Positions 23,081 through 34,010 of a stretch of 64,000 nt of DNA are shown piece after piece. The position numbers were made by a program, and so were the translations under genes. This DNA comes from Phyto melanocephala (Eukaryota > Arthropoda > Insecta > Diptera > Rhinophoridae): the NCBI GenBank assembly GCA_941918925.1, contig OW799234.1, forward strand, positions 104,839,884 through 104,903,883. The letters run 5' to 3'. Every line of letters begins with the position of its first letter. The stretch's first letter is position 1. Under the pieces are notes generated by a model. That model did not search any database and was not told the origin of the DNA. It saw nothing but the letters and a program-made list of their open reading frames with translations.

Positions 23081-23559
23081 TCATTAATATTAAAGTTTAG
23101 TTTTAAACTAATTAAATAATTTTTGGGTTAAATTTAAAAGTGTTTTTGATTTACTTCTTTTTATTACATCTTCTTTAATTTGCTTTAGAATGTGTGAAAT
23201 AAAAAGCAAATTGAAAAAGTAAATTTTAGGAATTAATTATGAACTCAGAAAAGTTTTGGTTTCTGCATAAATTTGAAATAATTTCAATTGTTGTTTTTTG
23301 AATTTTTAATTTTTTATTTTATTTAACTAAATTATGCGAGTATTTGTACTTGTTAGTGCAAATGTGCAACATAAAAATTCTGTGTATGTAAGTGTGCATG
23401 CCAAATGCATAGTTTCAACATATAGCAAATACGTAACACTCATCAACGCCATAACATTGTAACAATATTTTGAGTTGCCACGCTTTTTATACATTTATTA
23501 TTCCAAACTCCCCCCCCCACTTTTACACCACCGCCAGTACCAAGTAAAACTGTTTTTTT
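23081..23559. other. No gene seen
   Basis: AT-rich sequence, no feature recognised. Confidence 0.4.
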
Positions 23560-24394
23560 TATACCCTTCACCTGTGGTGCACAAGGGTATATATAGGCTT
23601 TGTCATTCCGTTTGTAATTTTTACAATTTTCATTTCCGACCCCATAAATTACATTTTTTCTGAAAGCTTATAGATAGAGGAGTCGATTAAGTAATGTCCA
23701 TCTGTCCGTGTGTTGATTGAAATTAACTTTTAGAAGCAACCACATGTTCCTGTGTATGATATTAATCTCTTGAAAATATCCGGGAATGAATCGCTATTAA
23801 AATTCAGCAAAATCGCCCCATAACTTTCTGAGATATAAGCAAATAAACACGACTGCCTCTGTTTTTTCCATATTTTTACCACCAAAATTAAAAATTTTGA
23901 GCTATACAATAATTTAAAGGTACCTTTGCTACTATTTGTAGTTATAATATGGTAGTTATCATCCGATAGGACTTGACTAGCGTAATATAAGCAGTATAAA
24001 AAAATTTGGATTACAAACTGGCGGACAATAAATTTATATATGGGACAAATCTGGTATTTTCAAATGTAATTTCTTGAAACCCCTCAATATTGGTATCAAA
24101 TGAAAGGGGTTGACCAGTAGAATACAGAAAATTATTTTAAATATTTAAAATCCAAGATGGCGTCTAAAACTAAATGGCGGATACATTTTTTTTAACCCCA
24201 TCAGTATGGGTATCAAATTAAAATGCTTACAGTTAACTACGTAAAAATTCAAAATCAAGGATGGCGTCGAAAATAATAAGGAAAAATGGCGTGTAACATG
24301 AAATATAGGTTACGCTACGATGTGGGATTATACTTATGTACACGATGGTGAAGGGTATCATCAGATTCGACACGGCCGAATATTGCTTGTTTTA
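23560..24394 (-). mobile_element. mini-me-like repeat, long subfamily, copy C
   Basis: Left end TATACCCTTCACCTGTGG; right end GGTGAAGGGTATCATCAGAT, hairpin ATTCGACACGGCCGAAT and TTGCTTGTTTTA. The core GTCATTCCGTTTGTAAT, GACCCCATAAA and GTCGATTAAG is shared with the short copies. The internal part differs: instead of the A/T tract it has repeated GGTATCAAAT and AAGATGGCGTC / AAGGATGGCGTCG blocks. The 29811-32075 and 36303-37000 copies share this internal type. Confidence 0.75.
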
Positions 24395-25708
24395 TTTAAT
24401 TTTTTTTTTTAGTTTGTTAAGTTTGAGCAACATTTAACAAACACATCCATACATAGAAAAAATTACATAGAAAATGCGTTGACTTTATGCTGAACAAGAA
24501 TGAGTGTATTTTGTAAGTTTGTATTACGTTGCATGGCAGTGCAGAAATGTGTGTGTATGTATGTATGTATGTTAGTTGTTGTCTACCACTCGACATATCT
24601 TTCAATTGTTGTTGTTGATATAATTAAAGTAGTTATGGCGCTGGCTCTGTTGTTGCTACTGATGGTGGTGTATATTGTCGCATAGTATTTTCTATTATTC
24701 ATGTTTTGAATCTGCATGTAAGTAAATTAATCAACTACTACTTCCACATAATTTGCCAACATAAAAAGTGGTTTTGAATTAAATACAGACGTTTTAAAGA
24801 ATATCGTTTAAATTTAAATAAATATTTTTTTAAAGAATTATTTTTTTGTCATAAATATTTTTTTGTATCAAAAAATTCTTACAATTTACGTTAAATTTGA
24901 CGAAAATTTATATTTTATATTTAAAATCTTAAAAGTTTTTTTTATTTAAATTTTTTGTTTATTGTGGATATTCTAAGTAACTAATTTTCTTGAAAATGTT
25001 TAAAACAATTTACGTTAAATTTGAGAAAAAAAATTTAATTTTTTTTGTTAAACTTTTTTTAACTAAAAATTATCATTAAATATTATTTTTAAAAATATTA
25101 AAAAAATTGTTGTTAGGTTTTCTTTTTATTAAAAATATGCAATATTTTTTTATGTAGCTTTAATAGTTCTTTTGCATTAAACTTTTTTTAATGCCCGTGT
25201 TGCAGTTTACAAATTTTGCAACAGTCAGTTTGTCAATGATTAATTTGCATTGCCATTTACAACTCAATTAAAACTCTTTGCCTTCATTTCCCTTAATTTT
25301 TACCAAATTGTTCTGCTTTTATATGAATGTTAACATTTTAAGTTGAACATTTCTGCGAAATTAAGAGAACTTTGAGATGTCCAAACTGGCTTGACTTGAC
25401 AACGACAATAGGGTCACAAATTTTTTATGTATTTATAAAAAGTGCACCAAAATAAACTAAAGATTATAATTTGCTGGCATTTTTGCAGTAAAGCCTTGCC
25501 AACCCGAAAAAACTTAGAAAGCTGACAGTTTAGGTTGTCGTATTCGTATGTTGGTCGAAAGTCAAAAGAATGCAACACTGTTGCAAAATCGGTTACAAAT
25601 TGTGTACCGCTAGTATTGAATTCGAATGCTAATTTCGATAAGAAAAAAAAAATACTAAAAATGAAAGTTTAAAGTGTAAGTGTTTTTTGAAATAAACTTT
25701 TTCTTTTT
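24395..25708. other. No gene seen
   Basis: AT-rich sequence with a short (TGTA)n at about 24553. Overlapping 61-62 codon frames on both strands near 24500 are unsupported. Confidence 0.4.
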
Positions 25709-26427
25709 TATACCCTTCACCTGTGGTGCACAAGGGTATATATAGCTTTGTCATCCCGTTTGTAATTTCTACAATTTTCATTTCTGACCCCATAAAGTAT
25801 ATATTTTCTGAAAGCTTATGAATAGAGGAGTCGATTAAGCCCTGACCGTCTGTCCGTCTGTCCGTGTGTTGGTTGAAATCAACTTTTAGAAGCAACTATA
25901 TGTTCCTCAGAACTGTATATGGTATCAATCCCTTGGAAATATCCAGGAATGAATCGCTATTGAAATTCAGCACAATCGCCCCATAACTTTCTGAGATATG
26001 AGCAAAAAACCACGACCACCTCGTTTTTTTTCACAATTACAACAACAACATACATACATACATACATGTAAAAAACATACCAACAAAAAAAATTACAAAA
26101 AAAAATATTAAAAATAAGAAAAAAATAATCAAAAAAACAAAAAAAAAAAAAATTTTAAAAAAATTTTAAAAAATTTTTTAAAAATTTTTCTAAAAAATTT
26201 TTTTAAAAAAATTAAAAAAAAAATAATAAGATATAAATAATATATTAAATGAAATAAAATTTTTTTGGCTCAGCTGGGATTCGATGCCACATTTATTCTA
26301 ACGTGTACGTATGCACGTATTTTATATGGGATGAATGGTGATACAAACAATTGTTATTGCATGACTACACGTTGTGAAGGGTATATAAGATTCGGCACGG
26401 CCGAATATAGCACTGTTACTTGTTTTT
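25709..26427 (-). mobile_element. mini-me-like repeat, copy D
   Basis: TATACCCTTCACCTGTGGTG on the left; GTGAAGGGTATATAAG, hairpin ATTCGGCACGGCCGAAT and ACTTGTTTTT on the right. The core is nearly identical to copy A (GACCCCATAAAGTATATAT, GACCGTCTGTCCGTCTGTCC, GCAACTATATGTTCCTCAG). Relative to the hairpin end, the internal GGCTCAGCTGGGATTCGATG segment lies as in copy A and opposite to B, E, G and H. Open frames of 88 and 68 codons over this copy arise from the repeat. Confidence 0.78.
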
Positions 26428-26604
26428 ATAATACGAGTGTTATTGTAAACAATATTTTAGAATATAAATAACTACGCCAAAACAATTTAAAAAATTGGTG
26501 CTGCTTTTGGAACAAAAACCACAATTCTACCATAACAGCCTGCACAAAGTGCACACAAAAGAAGAGTGAAAGGAAAGTTAAGGGCGGATTACAAATTCAA
26601 TTGA

Positions 26605-27447
26605 AAACAAGTAAGAGCTCTATATTCGGCCGTGCCGAATCTTATATACCCTTCACAACGTGTAGTCATGCAATAACAGTAGTTTATATCACCATTCATC
26701 CCATATGAAATACGTATGTATGTACAAACATATAAAAAACACACATATATAAAAACATCCCATTGTAAAATTATAAATTTACGTATGTATTTAAAAAAAA
26801 AACCAAAAAAAAAGAAAAATATAAAAAAAAAATATAAAAAAAAATTTAAAAAAATTTTTTTTAAAATATTATTAGTATAAATAAATATAAAACAAACAAA
26901 AAATAAAAAAAAATCAAAAATAAAATATAAAAAAATTAAAAAATATATAAAAAAAAAATTTAAAAAAAAATATAAATAATATATTAAATAAAAAATAAAA
27001 ATAAATAAAAAAAAATTTTTTTTTGGTTTAGCTGGGATTCAATGCCACGGTTACTCTAATTAGCATACACGTTTATATGTATGTATGTTGTTGTTGTAAT
27101 GTTGTTTTTGTGAAAAAAAATCGAGGTGGGCGCGGGTTTTTGCTCATATCTCAGGTGTTTATGTACCGATATATCTGATTTTCAATACCGATCTACTCCC
27201 GAATATTTCTGATATTTTAATACCTCACCCGGGTACAAGCGATGTCTGGGGGCTTCAAAAAGTTGATTTCAACATACACACGGACAGACGGTCAGACTGA
27301 CAGACTGACAGAGCTTAATCGACTCCACTATTCATAAGCTTTCAGAATATATATACTTTATGGGGTCGGAAATGAAAATTGTAGAAATTTCACACGGAAT
27401 GACAAACCTATATATACCCTTTTTCACTGTGTGAAGGGTATAAAAAA
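26605..27447 (+). mobile_element. mini-me-like repeat, copy E
   Basis: It starts AAAACAAGTAAGAGCTC, then hairpin ATTCGGCCGTGCCGAAT and TATACCCTTCACAACGTG, and closes GTGTGAAGGGTATA at about 27442. Inside are about 250 bases of A/T-only sequence, GGTTTAGCTGGGATTCAATG, a GACAGACGGTCAG tract and TATATACTTTATGGGGTCGG. It faces copy D about 180 bases away, so the two hairpin ends lie head to head. Confidence 0.78.
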
Positions 27448-28486
27448 AAGAAATTATTGTACAAATCAGAATGCCGCGTTAGGCTTAAACAAACAATCAA
27501 TTTCATCAATAGAAGAAGTTGATGAAGAGGAAATAGGGAAAATTTACGACTTTATGAAACATTTTCTGGTCGTGTCTTCTCTTTTTTCTGTGACACAGTT
27601 ATGAGGTTCTGAGTTATGAGGTGCGATTTAACACAATTACATTTTTTTTAATGAGATTATGTAAAGTCAAAGCTGTACGAGTATGACAACAAACCTTAAA
27701 ATCGATTCATATTTATTTAAAACCGTAAAGAAAATTTTTGACAAAGGACTGCATTTGTTTCAAAATGTCTTTTCTAGGCAATACAATTTATTTTAACATT
27801 ATTTTAAGACCCCTTTATTATTATTTCTTTATTTTGACAACTCATTCTTTTTGAACTCTGCCCTCGAATGAGTTGAGTTTGCTGTATGACAAGAGGTGTC
27901 ATAGAAAAAAATTTAAATATATTAAGAATAAACTTTAAGTTTATTTTTTTCCGCTGTTACTGGTTTTATTAGTACATGAGTTTATGAATAGTGTCAAAAT
28001 ATACTGGGTCACCAGCAACGATTATTTTTATTTTTTATTTCTCTCTCTCCTCTGGTAACGATTTCGCAATTTCTTCAAAGAGATGTTAAGACAATCAAAC
28101 AAATTAATAACCAAGTTTTTGCTTAATAAAAAGTTCAAAGTTTGCTAGCTATTCAAAGAGGAAACAATTTGTTGTTAATTGCGTAAAACTTAAATGTGTG
28201 TCAACTTTTGTTTAGCACTGTCTCATAAGCCATATAGTATTTGGTTTGAGTTTGTTCATGTTCTAGTTGCAAGATTTATATCAAAGTAATTAATCCAGCT
28301 TGAGGCTAATAAACTGTATCAACAGTGAATTGATGAATTTTTAATTTCATGTGATAAATAAAGCAGTTTATAAACAAGCCCAGAAGAGTTAATTGTGTGA
28401 CACAGAGGTTATGAGAAATTATTTTTATGTGTTTGCTTACAGCTATTAAAAACAAAATTTAGATTAACTTGTAAAACAAAATACAT
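27448..28486. other. No gene seen
   Basis: AT-rich sequence, no feature recognised. Confidence 0.4.
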
Positions 28487-28661
28487 AATTGGCTTACTCA
28501 CAAGGTGTCCTAAGTGTCGTACTGTCATAATTTTATAAATTTTAAGAAGGTATAAAAATTTTGCAATAAACTATACAATACTTATCAACAATTTTAAAAT
28601 TTTTGGAAAATTATGACAATATGAACATACGACACTAAATACACCTTCTCAAACAGCCTAA
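28487..28661. mobile_element. Palindromic MITE, second copy of the 14441 family
   Basis: TTGGCTTACTCACAAGGTGT and CCTAAGTGTCGTACTGTCAT on the left are mirrored on the right by ATGACAATATGAACATACGA, CACTAAATACACC and TTCTCAAACAGCC. This matches the 14441-14607 element in end sequence and length but is more decayed. Confidence 0.75.
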
Positions 28662-28795
28662 TGTACAAAAATTTAAGCTTACATTTTTTAAATTTAATTA
28701 GTTTGACAGTTTTAAGACTTGAGTTAAGCGACATGTTTAAATAGAACAAGAGTTTTTTGTTAAAAAAAATAAAATTCAGAACTTGCAATAATTAT

Positions 28796-29040
28796 GTGGC
28801 TTGGAGCTAAAAGGGCCAATGTCAAAATATTTACTTTTGAGAAAATTTGAATTGAACTTTAACTTTTATAGGTGCTTTCATAGTGACATTGGCCAGCATT
28901 TTATTTATGAAGCTGTTCTGGGTTAAGTATGACTTTAGCTGTTTTACCATAATGAAAAAGAGCAAGAAAACAAATCTAATGCAATGAATAACTCAAAAGA
29001 GCAAAAAAGTGACATTGGCCCTTTTAGCTCCAAGCCACAG
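28796..29040. mobile_element. MITE with GTGGCTTGGAGC ends
   Basis: GTGGCTTGGAGCTAAAAGGG and CCAATGTCA at the left are perfectly mirrored by TGACATTGGCCCTTTTAGCT and CCAAGCCAC at the right, followed by a weaker ACTTTTGAG/CTCAAAAGA pair. AATTAT flanks both sides (28790-28795 and 29041-29046). An internal GTGACATTGGCC repeats the subterminal motif. The near-perfect arms suggest a recent insertion. It encodes nothing. Confidence 0.9.
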
Positions 29041-29046
29041 AATTAT

Positions 29047-29810
29047 AAAATAAAATTTTTACCTCTTAATAAAAGAACTTTTCTTTCAATAAACACAAAA
29101 AAAAGAGCGAAACAAACAAGAAAACATTCAAATAATTTTTAAGCAAGTACATTTTTTTTAAGCGCGGTAACCTTAGCAACACCTTTCCAATATATAAACT
29201 ACAAATAAGCAAAGCTCCCAAAGGAACAGTTTCTAACAAGAATTCTACACAGAAGTGATAAAAGAATATTAACAACTAAAACTAAATAAATACACGAGAG
29301 GAACATAAATTAAAGGTCGAAGTAAAATATTTTTAGTTTATTCAGCGAAGGGGGATGATTACCCCAACATCCACCAATGAGGGTGAATATCCTTAAAAAT
29401 ATACCCGATGAAAATAGAAAGCAGAAAAGGCAATGCATAAAGTAACACATAAATGTGAGACAATGGCAATCAAAATAAAAATTGTGGGTAATAGAAAAGA
29501 CTGTTTGACACGTTTGACTGATGAAATAACTGAAATTCATAAAGTAAATGTTAAGGTAAGCCCCACAAACTAAATAATAATACAAGTTGAAGAAAATTAT
29601 AAAAAGCAACAAAAGTTTCTGCACCAGAAAATAGATTAACAAAGAAAAAACTTATTTTTTTTATGACAACAAACGAGTGGATACAATAGCAGCAGGTGCT
29701 GTGGTTGCCGTCAAACACATACAAATATTTTGACATTTTCTTTGACAGCCAAACAGGAGAATAATTTGGAAAACTTTTAGAAAGAAAAATGTGTGTCCAA
29801 AAATATGTAT
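29047..29810. other. No gene seen
   Basis: AT-rich sequence. Hydrophobic minus-strand frames at 29310-29642 and 29551-29880 are mutually overlapping, and the second runs into the neighbouring repeat. They are not supported as genes. Confidence 0.4.
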
Positions 29811-30659
29811 AAACAAGTCCTACTATTTTATTCGGATGCCGAATCTGATAATACCCTTCATCATCATGTACAGTAACCACATTGTAGCTCTGATATCAGA
29901 TTTAATATAATAAGCCATTTTGCTTTTTTATTTTCGACGCCTTATATAGTTAGCTGTTTTTACACTTTTCATTTGATATCCATATGATGAAGTTCACCAT
30001 TTTGTTTAGGGCGTCATCTTGTACTATTTCATAGTTTACGTATACTTCTTCTTCTTCTTCTTTTCCCTTTCTTATGATAACAGTATTTTGGGGGTTGAAG
30101 AGGGCAAAACTGTAATTACTACATCTGACTCAAATATCCGCCATTTTATATTCAGTATTCTGCTTGTGTGTATATTTTAATTTCCTAGATTTGACCCATA
30201 CATAAATAAATTGTACGCCATTTTGTAATTGCGGACATCATGATTTTTTTATAATGTATTATATTCATGTCTCTGTTTTTCACAAGCTGAAAAAATTGAT
30301 TTTAGGAAAAACACCGAAGCATTTGTATTTTTGTTTTTAGCTCAGTTAGTTTAAAACCGATTTGTCAGTTTTTCTCAGCAATAATTTTCGAGACTACGGC
30401 TGGAATTTTGGTGTCGTTTGAATGTCCGAAAATTAATAAGAAGCTTTAGTAATTTGTTTTTTTTTTAAATATTTTTGCGTATAACTTTGCCGATCAGAGA
30501 CGGATTTGTTTTTCACGAATAGCCTTAGAGGCATATCATTTCTATAAAAAATAAGAAAAATGGTGACAGTTGCGTTTATGTGCTCATATCTCAGAAAGTT
30601 TTAGGGCGATTATGCTGGATTTTCAATAGCGATTCATTTACGGGTATTTCTAAAAGATT

Positions 30660-30878
30660 CACAGAGAAAACAGTATCGGTTGTGAGTACTGCAATCGCAT
30701 AATTTAGTTTTGATTGTAGAATTTTACGGTTATACCTACAGAATTTCGTTTTGGAATATAAATACTTTTGTAGTCGGCACTAATAAATTATGATTCTTGC
30801 AATAGAAATAAATAAATAATCACTAATAAAAAATTTGATTGTAGGAACTGAACCATTTGATTTTCTGTTTTCTGGGTG
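30660..30878. mobile_element. MITE with CACAGAGAAAACAG-like ends
   Basis: Left CACAGAGAAAACAG, GGTTGTGAGTACTGCAATC; right, reversed, CACCCAGAAAACAG, GGTTCAGTTCCTACAATC. The two arms are an imperfect inverted repeat of about 45 bp. The host mini-me-like sequence on both sides joins up when this and the neighbouring hAT are removed. No clean target duplication is visible. Confidence 0.6.
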
Positions 30879-30883
30879 TTGAT

Positions 30884-31878
30884 TAGGGTGATCGATTATT
30901 CGACTTTTTTAAGAAACCGGTTTTCAAATAGTTTGAAATTTACGATTTAAAAAAAAACCGGTTGCTATTTTGAAATTTGAGAAAAAACCGGTTAACCGGT
31001 TCGAATATATAATATACTGTATTTAAAGAAAAAATTAAAAAATATTGCAAAAAAAGATTACAATAAAAATTATATCTAAATATAAATTTTTTACAGTTTA
31101 CATGAATGTAGTTGACTAATTTGGTTTTAATTAGTTGAATTTAAAGACAAAAGGTTCTCTTTACAAGTAAAATAAATAAATACATAAATAAATAAGACTT
31201 TTTATAAGGCTGTTATAAATTTCTGTATCTCCTTCTGTACATTTTTTAAATGTTAAATAAATCTTTTAAACTAATATGCACTAACGTATTTTGTTTGAAA
31301 TGATTTCTGTAATTTGAAATACATTTAAAAGGCTAGAGAGAAAATCTTTAAAGGTTGATTTTGAAAATTCTTTCTTATACCCCTGACAGACATATAAATA
31401 TAGGCATAAACTAGTTTTTTTGATGGTTTAATTGAAATTTAAGTTGACAGACACTCAATGCCATTAATTAAAATTAGGATCTGGAAGAAGAGATTATTGG
31501 TTTTTCTTTATTGCAACTACACCTTTTACCTAAAAATGATCGATCAGCTAAGTTTATGCTTCAATTACCTTTAACTTTTAACGTTAGGTTTATATCCTAT
31601 AAAAAAATAATATTTAAGCTCAATTATTTTTCTTATTTTACAATATTATGGAAGAATATTTAATAGTTTTTATTTAATTTTCGCATACTAAATATACTTT
31701 GGTACGATTGGTTACAAAGATATATGAAAATAAACTAAAAAATGAAAAAACCGGCTTTTTTGGATAAAAAAAACCGGTGTATTTGATATTCGAAAAATCA
31801 ACATTTAGAAAAAACCGTCAGCAGAAAGAGGAAAAAACCGGGTTTTCCACCGGTTGTAAAACCGAGTCGATCACCCTA
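30884..31878. mobile_element. Non-autonomous hAT element, 995 bp
   Basis: Inverted ends TAGGGTGATCGA and TCGATCACCCTA are flanked by a perfect 8-bp duplication GTGTTGAT at 30876-30883 and 31879-31886. Both subterminal regions carry clustered AAAAACCGGTT-type repeats (about four on the left at 30930-31000 and four on the right at 31750-31860), which look like transposase-binding arrays. The AT-rich middle encodes no transposase. It sits exactly at the junction of the MITE and the mini-me-like repeat, so it is the youngest of three layers. Confidence 0.93.
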
Positions 31879-32075
31879 GTGTTGATACCACCGTGATCCG
31901 TGCAGTATGTGAGGGCTTCTTAAAGTTGATTTCAACCAAAACAAGGGCTAGAAGGAGATTGGTCAATCGGCTTACCTAATCAAAGGCTTTTAGAAAAATC
32001 GAAAATTAATATTGTAGAAATTATAAACAGAATGACAAAGCTAAGCATGTATGGCAACACAGGTGAAGGGTATGG

Positions 32076-33589
32076 AAAAAGTTCAAGGTTTGGCTTCGAA
32101 TATGAAGTATTTTTCTAAAGTGATTTTGAAAAGCATTTTTTGTCAAAGGAAAGGATCGGGTTTTAGTATCCCACCCAATAATTTTTATTTTTTTTTAATT
32201 TCGTAACCAGTGCTGACTTTATTCGCTAACCGAATTGAGTACATGAAAATGTTGAAATTGTTTGCATATGAAAGCTTTCTGGTAATGAAGTTTTTATTGA
32301 GATTATTCGTTATATTTAAGGCATTTACTGTCGGAAATTAAAGTATGATATATTGATGTTTTTGTCTCGAGAATTCCAATATTTGCCTGTAAGTATCAAT
32401 GAAAAACATATACTTTAACCCAGGTATTTTAGTACTTCTATAAGTATTTTTATAAAAATTCATGAAGTATTTTTCCAGAAAGACAGACAGACAAAAAATT
32501 ATACATTTTCTTATAAGTAAAGATTTTCGAAATGGTATCCATTTATGAAATGTTTAAATATTTTTTTTACAATAAAAAAAGTCGTCCATAAGAAAGTCGT
32601 CCATTAAAACTGCGTGTATTAAGGGACACCCAAAAAACTATTGTTTTTTTTTAACTTTATAAACCGAATTTATATCAAATTTGTATTAAAAAATAATTTT
32701 TAGAAATTTAAAAAATTTTTTTTTTATTTTCTAGAAAACCAATCAGTGTTGCAAAAAAAAATGCCAAATATAACACACATTTCATTTTACCATCTTTTTG
32801 AATAGACAATTCAAGCCAACAGCAGAGTTAATGCCACCATTAAAAACAGTCCGTTAGTGAGTGTGTATGTGTATGTGTACACCGGAACACTGGCAACAGG
32901 AAGAGTATGTACAAGTATTAAAACAAATAAAACGACAACAAATGTATAGTAAAGCCAAACGCAACAATGCTTTAAAAAATATTTATGAGTGTGTGCGTGT
33001 GTGTGTGAAAGAAAGGTATAAAATAAAATTCCAAGAATGTGCCTGTGTGCGTATATTAAATGGTAACAAATGATAACGTTTTTGTTTCCACAATTTTTTG
33101 TTTGGATTTTTCTGCTGTGTTTCCTTGGGAGAAAACCTTAGAAAATCAATAAAATTTTTGGTATATCTATGCACGTTTTTGTTATATCTTATGCTCTTTC
33201 CGTTTCTATTTAGTTATTTTCTTTGTTAAAATCTATAAAAGTTGGCTTTCATTTAAGATAGATGTGTATGTGTTTTACTTTTTCTCAGCATAAATACTAT
33301 TTAATTTTATGTGTAAACCTTAAGGTGTGTGTACTAATAGCGTGGAGGATATTAAGCCAAGACGTTAATACTCGTTTGAAGATACATTGAAAGAAATGAT
33401 ATTTGTACAAAAATAATTTATTAAAAAAGAAACTTTTGTAATCTTAGTTTTAATTTCAATGGAAAGTTTATGTAGACATTAATATGAAGAGTTTTCCAAT
33501 AGATGATTTTCCGAACTTTGACAATTAATTATTATCGAGTTTGTTTTGTAACATGTGCAAATGATAAAATTGTTTTTTATTAAAGGGGG
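32076..33589. other. No gene seen
   Basis: AT-rich sequence with short (TG)n near 32855 and 33000. The 70- and 63-codon frames there are microsatellite shadows. Two GTCGTCCAT repeats occur at about 32581-32604. Confidence 0.4.
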
Positions 33590-34010
33590 TGTGCTGTGTT
33601 TTGCAACGACGAGGCTGGACATGCTAAAACATAAAATTGTCGAATTTGGGATGGTATTAATCTACATAAGATTCAAGAGCGTTCAAGTCATTCTGAAATA
33701 CTCTCTGCGTAGTGTGATTTGTGGGCATGTAACGTCTTCGGTCTATGTTACTGTTAGAATGTTATTAGACAGGACATTATTGTCAACAATGATTACCAAT
33801 CTCATTTGTCCTGAATTAGATGATATGGGTACTAACAACATGTGTTCTCGACAATAATGCGCTACATGTCACACAGCTTATGTGACATTAAAGATCCTGC
33901 AAGAATATTTGAGGGCATGGTTATCTCACGTGAACGCAATAAGAACTGGCCAATAAGATTGTGCGGTTTGACCCCGTCATGTACATCACTCTTCTAGCCT
34001 TACTGTTGTC
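33590..34010 (+). pseudogene. Tc1/mariner-superfamily transposase fragment
   Basis: Plus strand in shifting frames: RIWDGINLHKIQERSSHSEI matches RIWSEENPHEIQERPLHPEK, then a CDLWACNVFG block, DIIVNNDYQSHL overlapping TMITNLICPELDDMGTNNM, CATCHTAYVTLKILQEYF, then ISRERNKNWP and LTPS. The QQDxATCHTA site reads Q, stop, CATCHTA, so the second Asp is lost. The N-terminal DNA-binding part is not found upstream. Confidence 0.75.

Larger units (their letters stand above)
29811..32075 (+). mobile_element. mini-me-like repeat, long subfamily, interrupted by two insertions
   Basis: It starts AAACAAGTCC with a shortened hairpin ATTCGGATGCCGAAT and ATACCCTTCATC, and ends GGTGAAGGGTAT at about 32073. Internal blocks (CGACTACG-type, CTCAGTTAGTTTAAAACCGA, CTCATATCTCAGAAAG, TTCAATAGCGATTCATT) match copies C and F. 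The sequence breaks after AAAAGATT at 30659 and resumes GATACCACCGTG at 31884. The gap holds a MITE (30660-30878) and a hAT element (30884-31878). Confidence 0.75.

Noticed and set aside
25629..25895. Frame with DRRTDGQ repeats, also at 17056-17476 and 37456-37647
   Set aside because: A translation of the GTCY microsatellite and core of the mini-me-like repeats.
29310..29880. Two hydrophobic minus-strand frames of about 110 codons
   Set aside because: They overlap each other, and one enters the mini-me-like repeat; the apparent membrane segments come from AT-rich sequence.
32861..33174. Frames rich in MCMCMC or THTRTHS
   Set aside because: Shadows of short (TG)n microsatellites.
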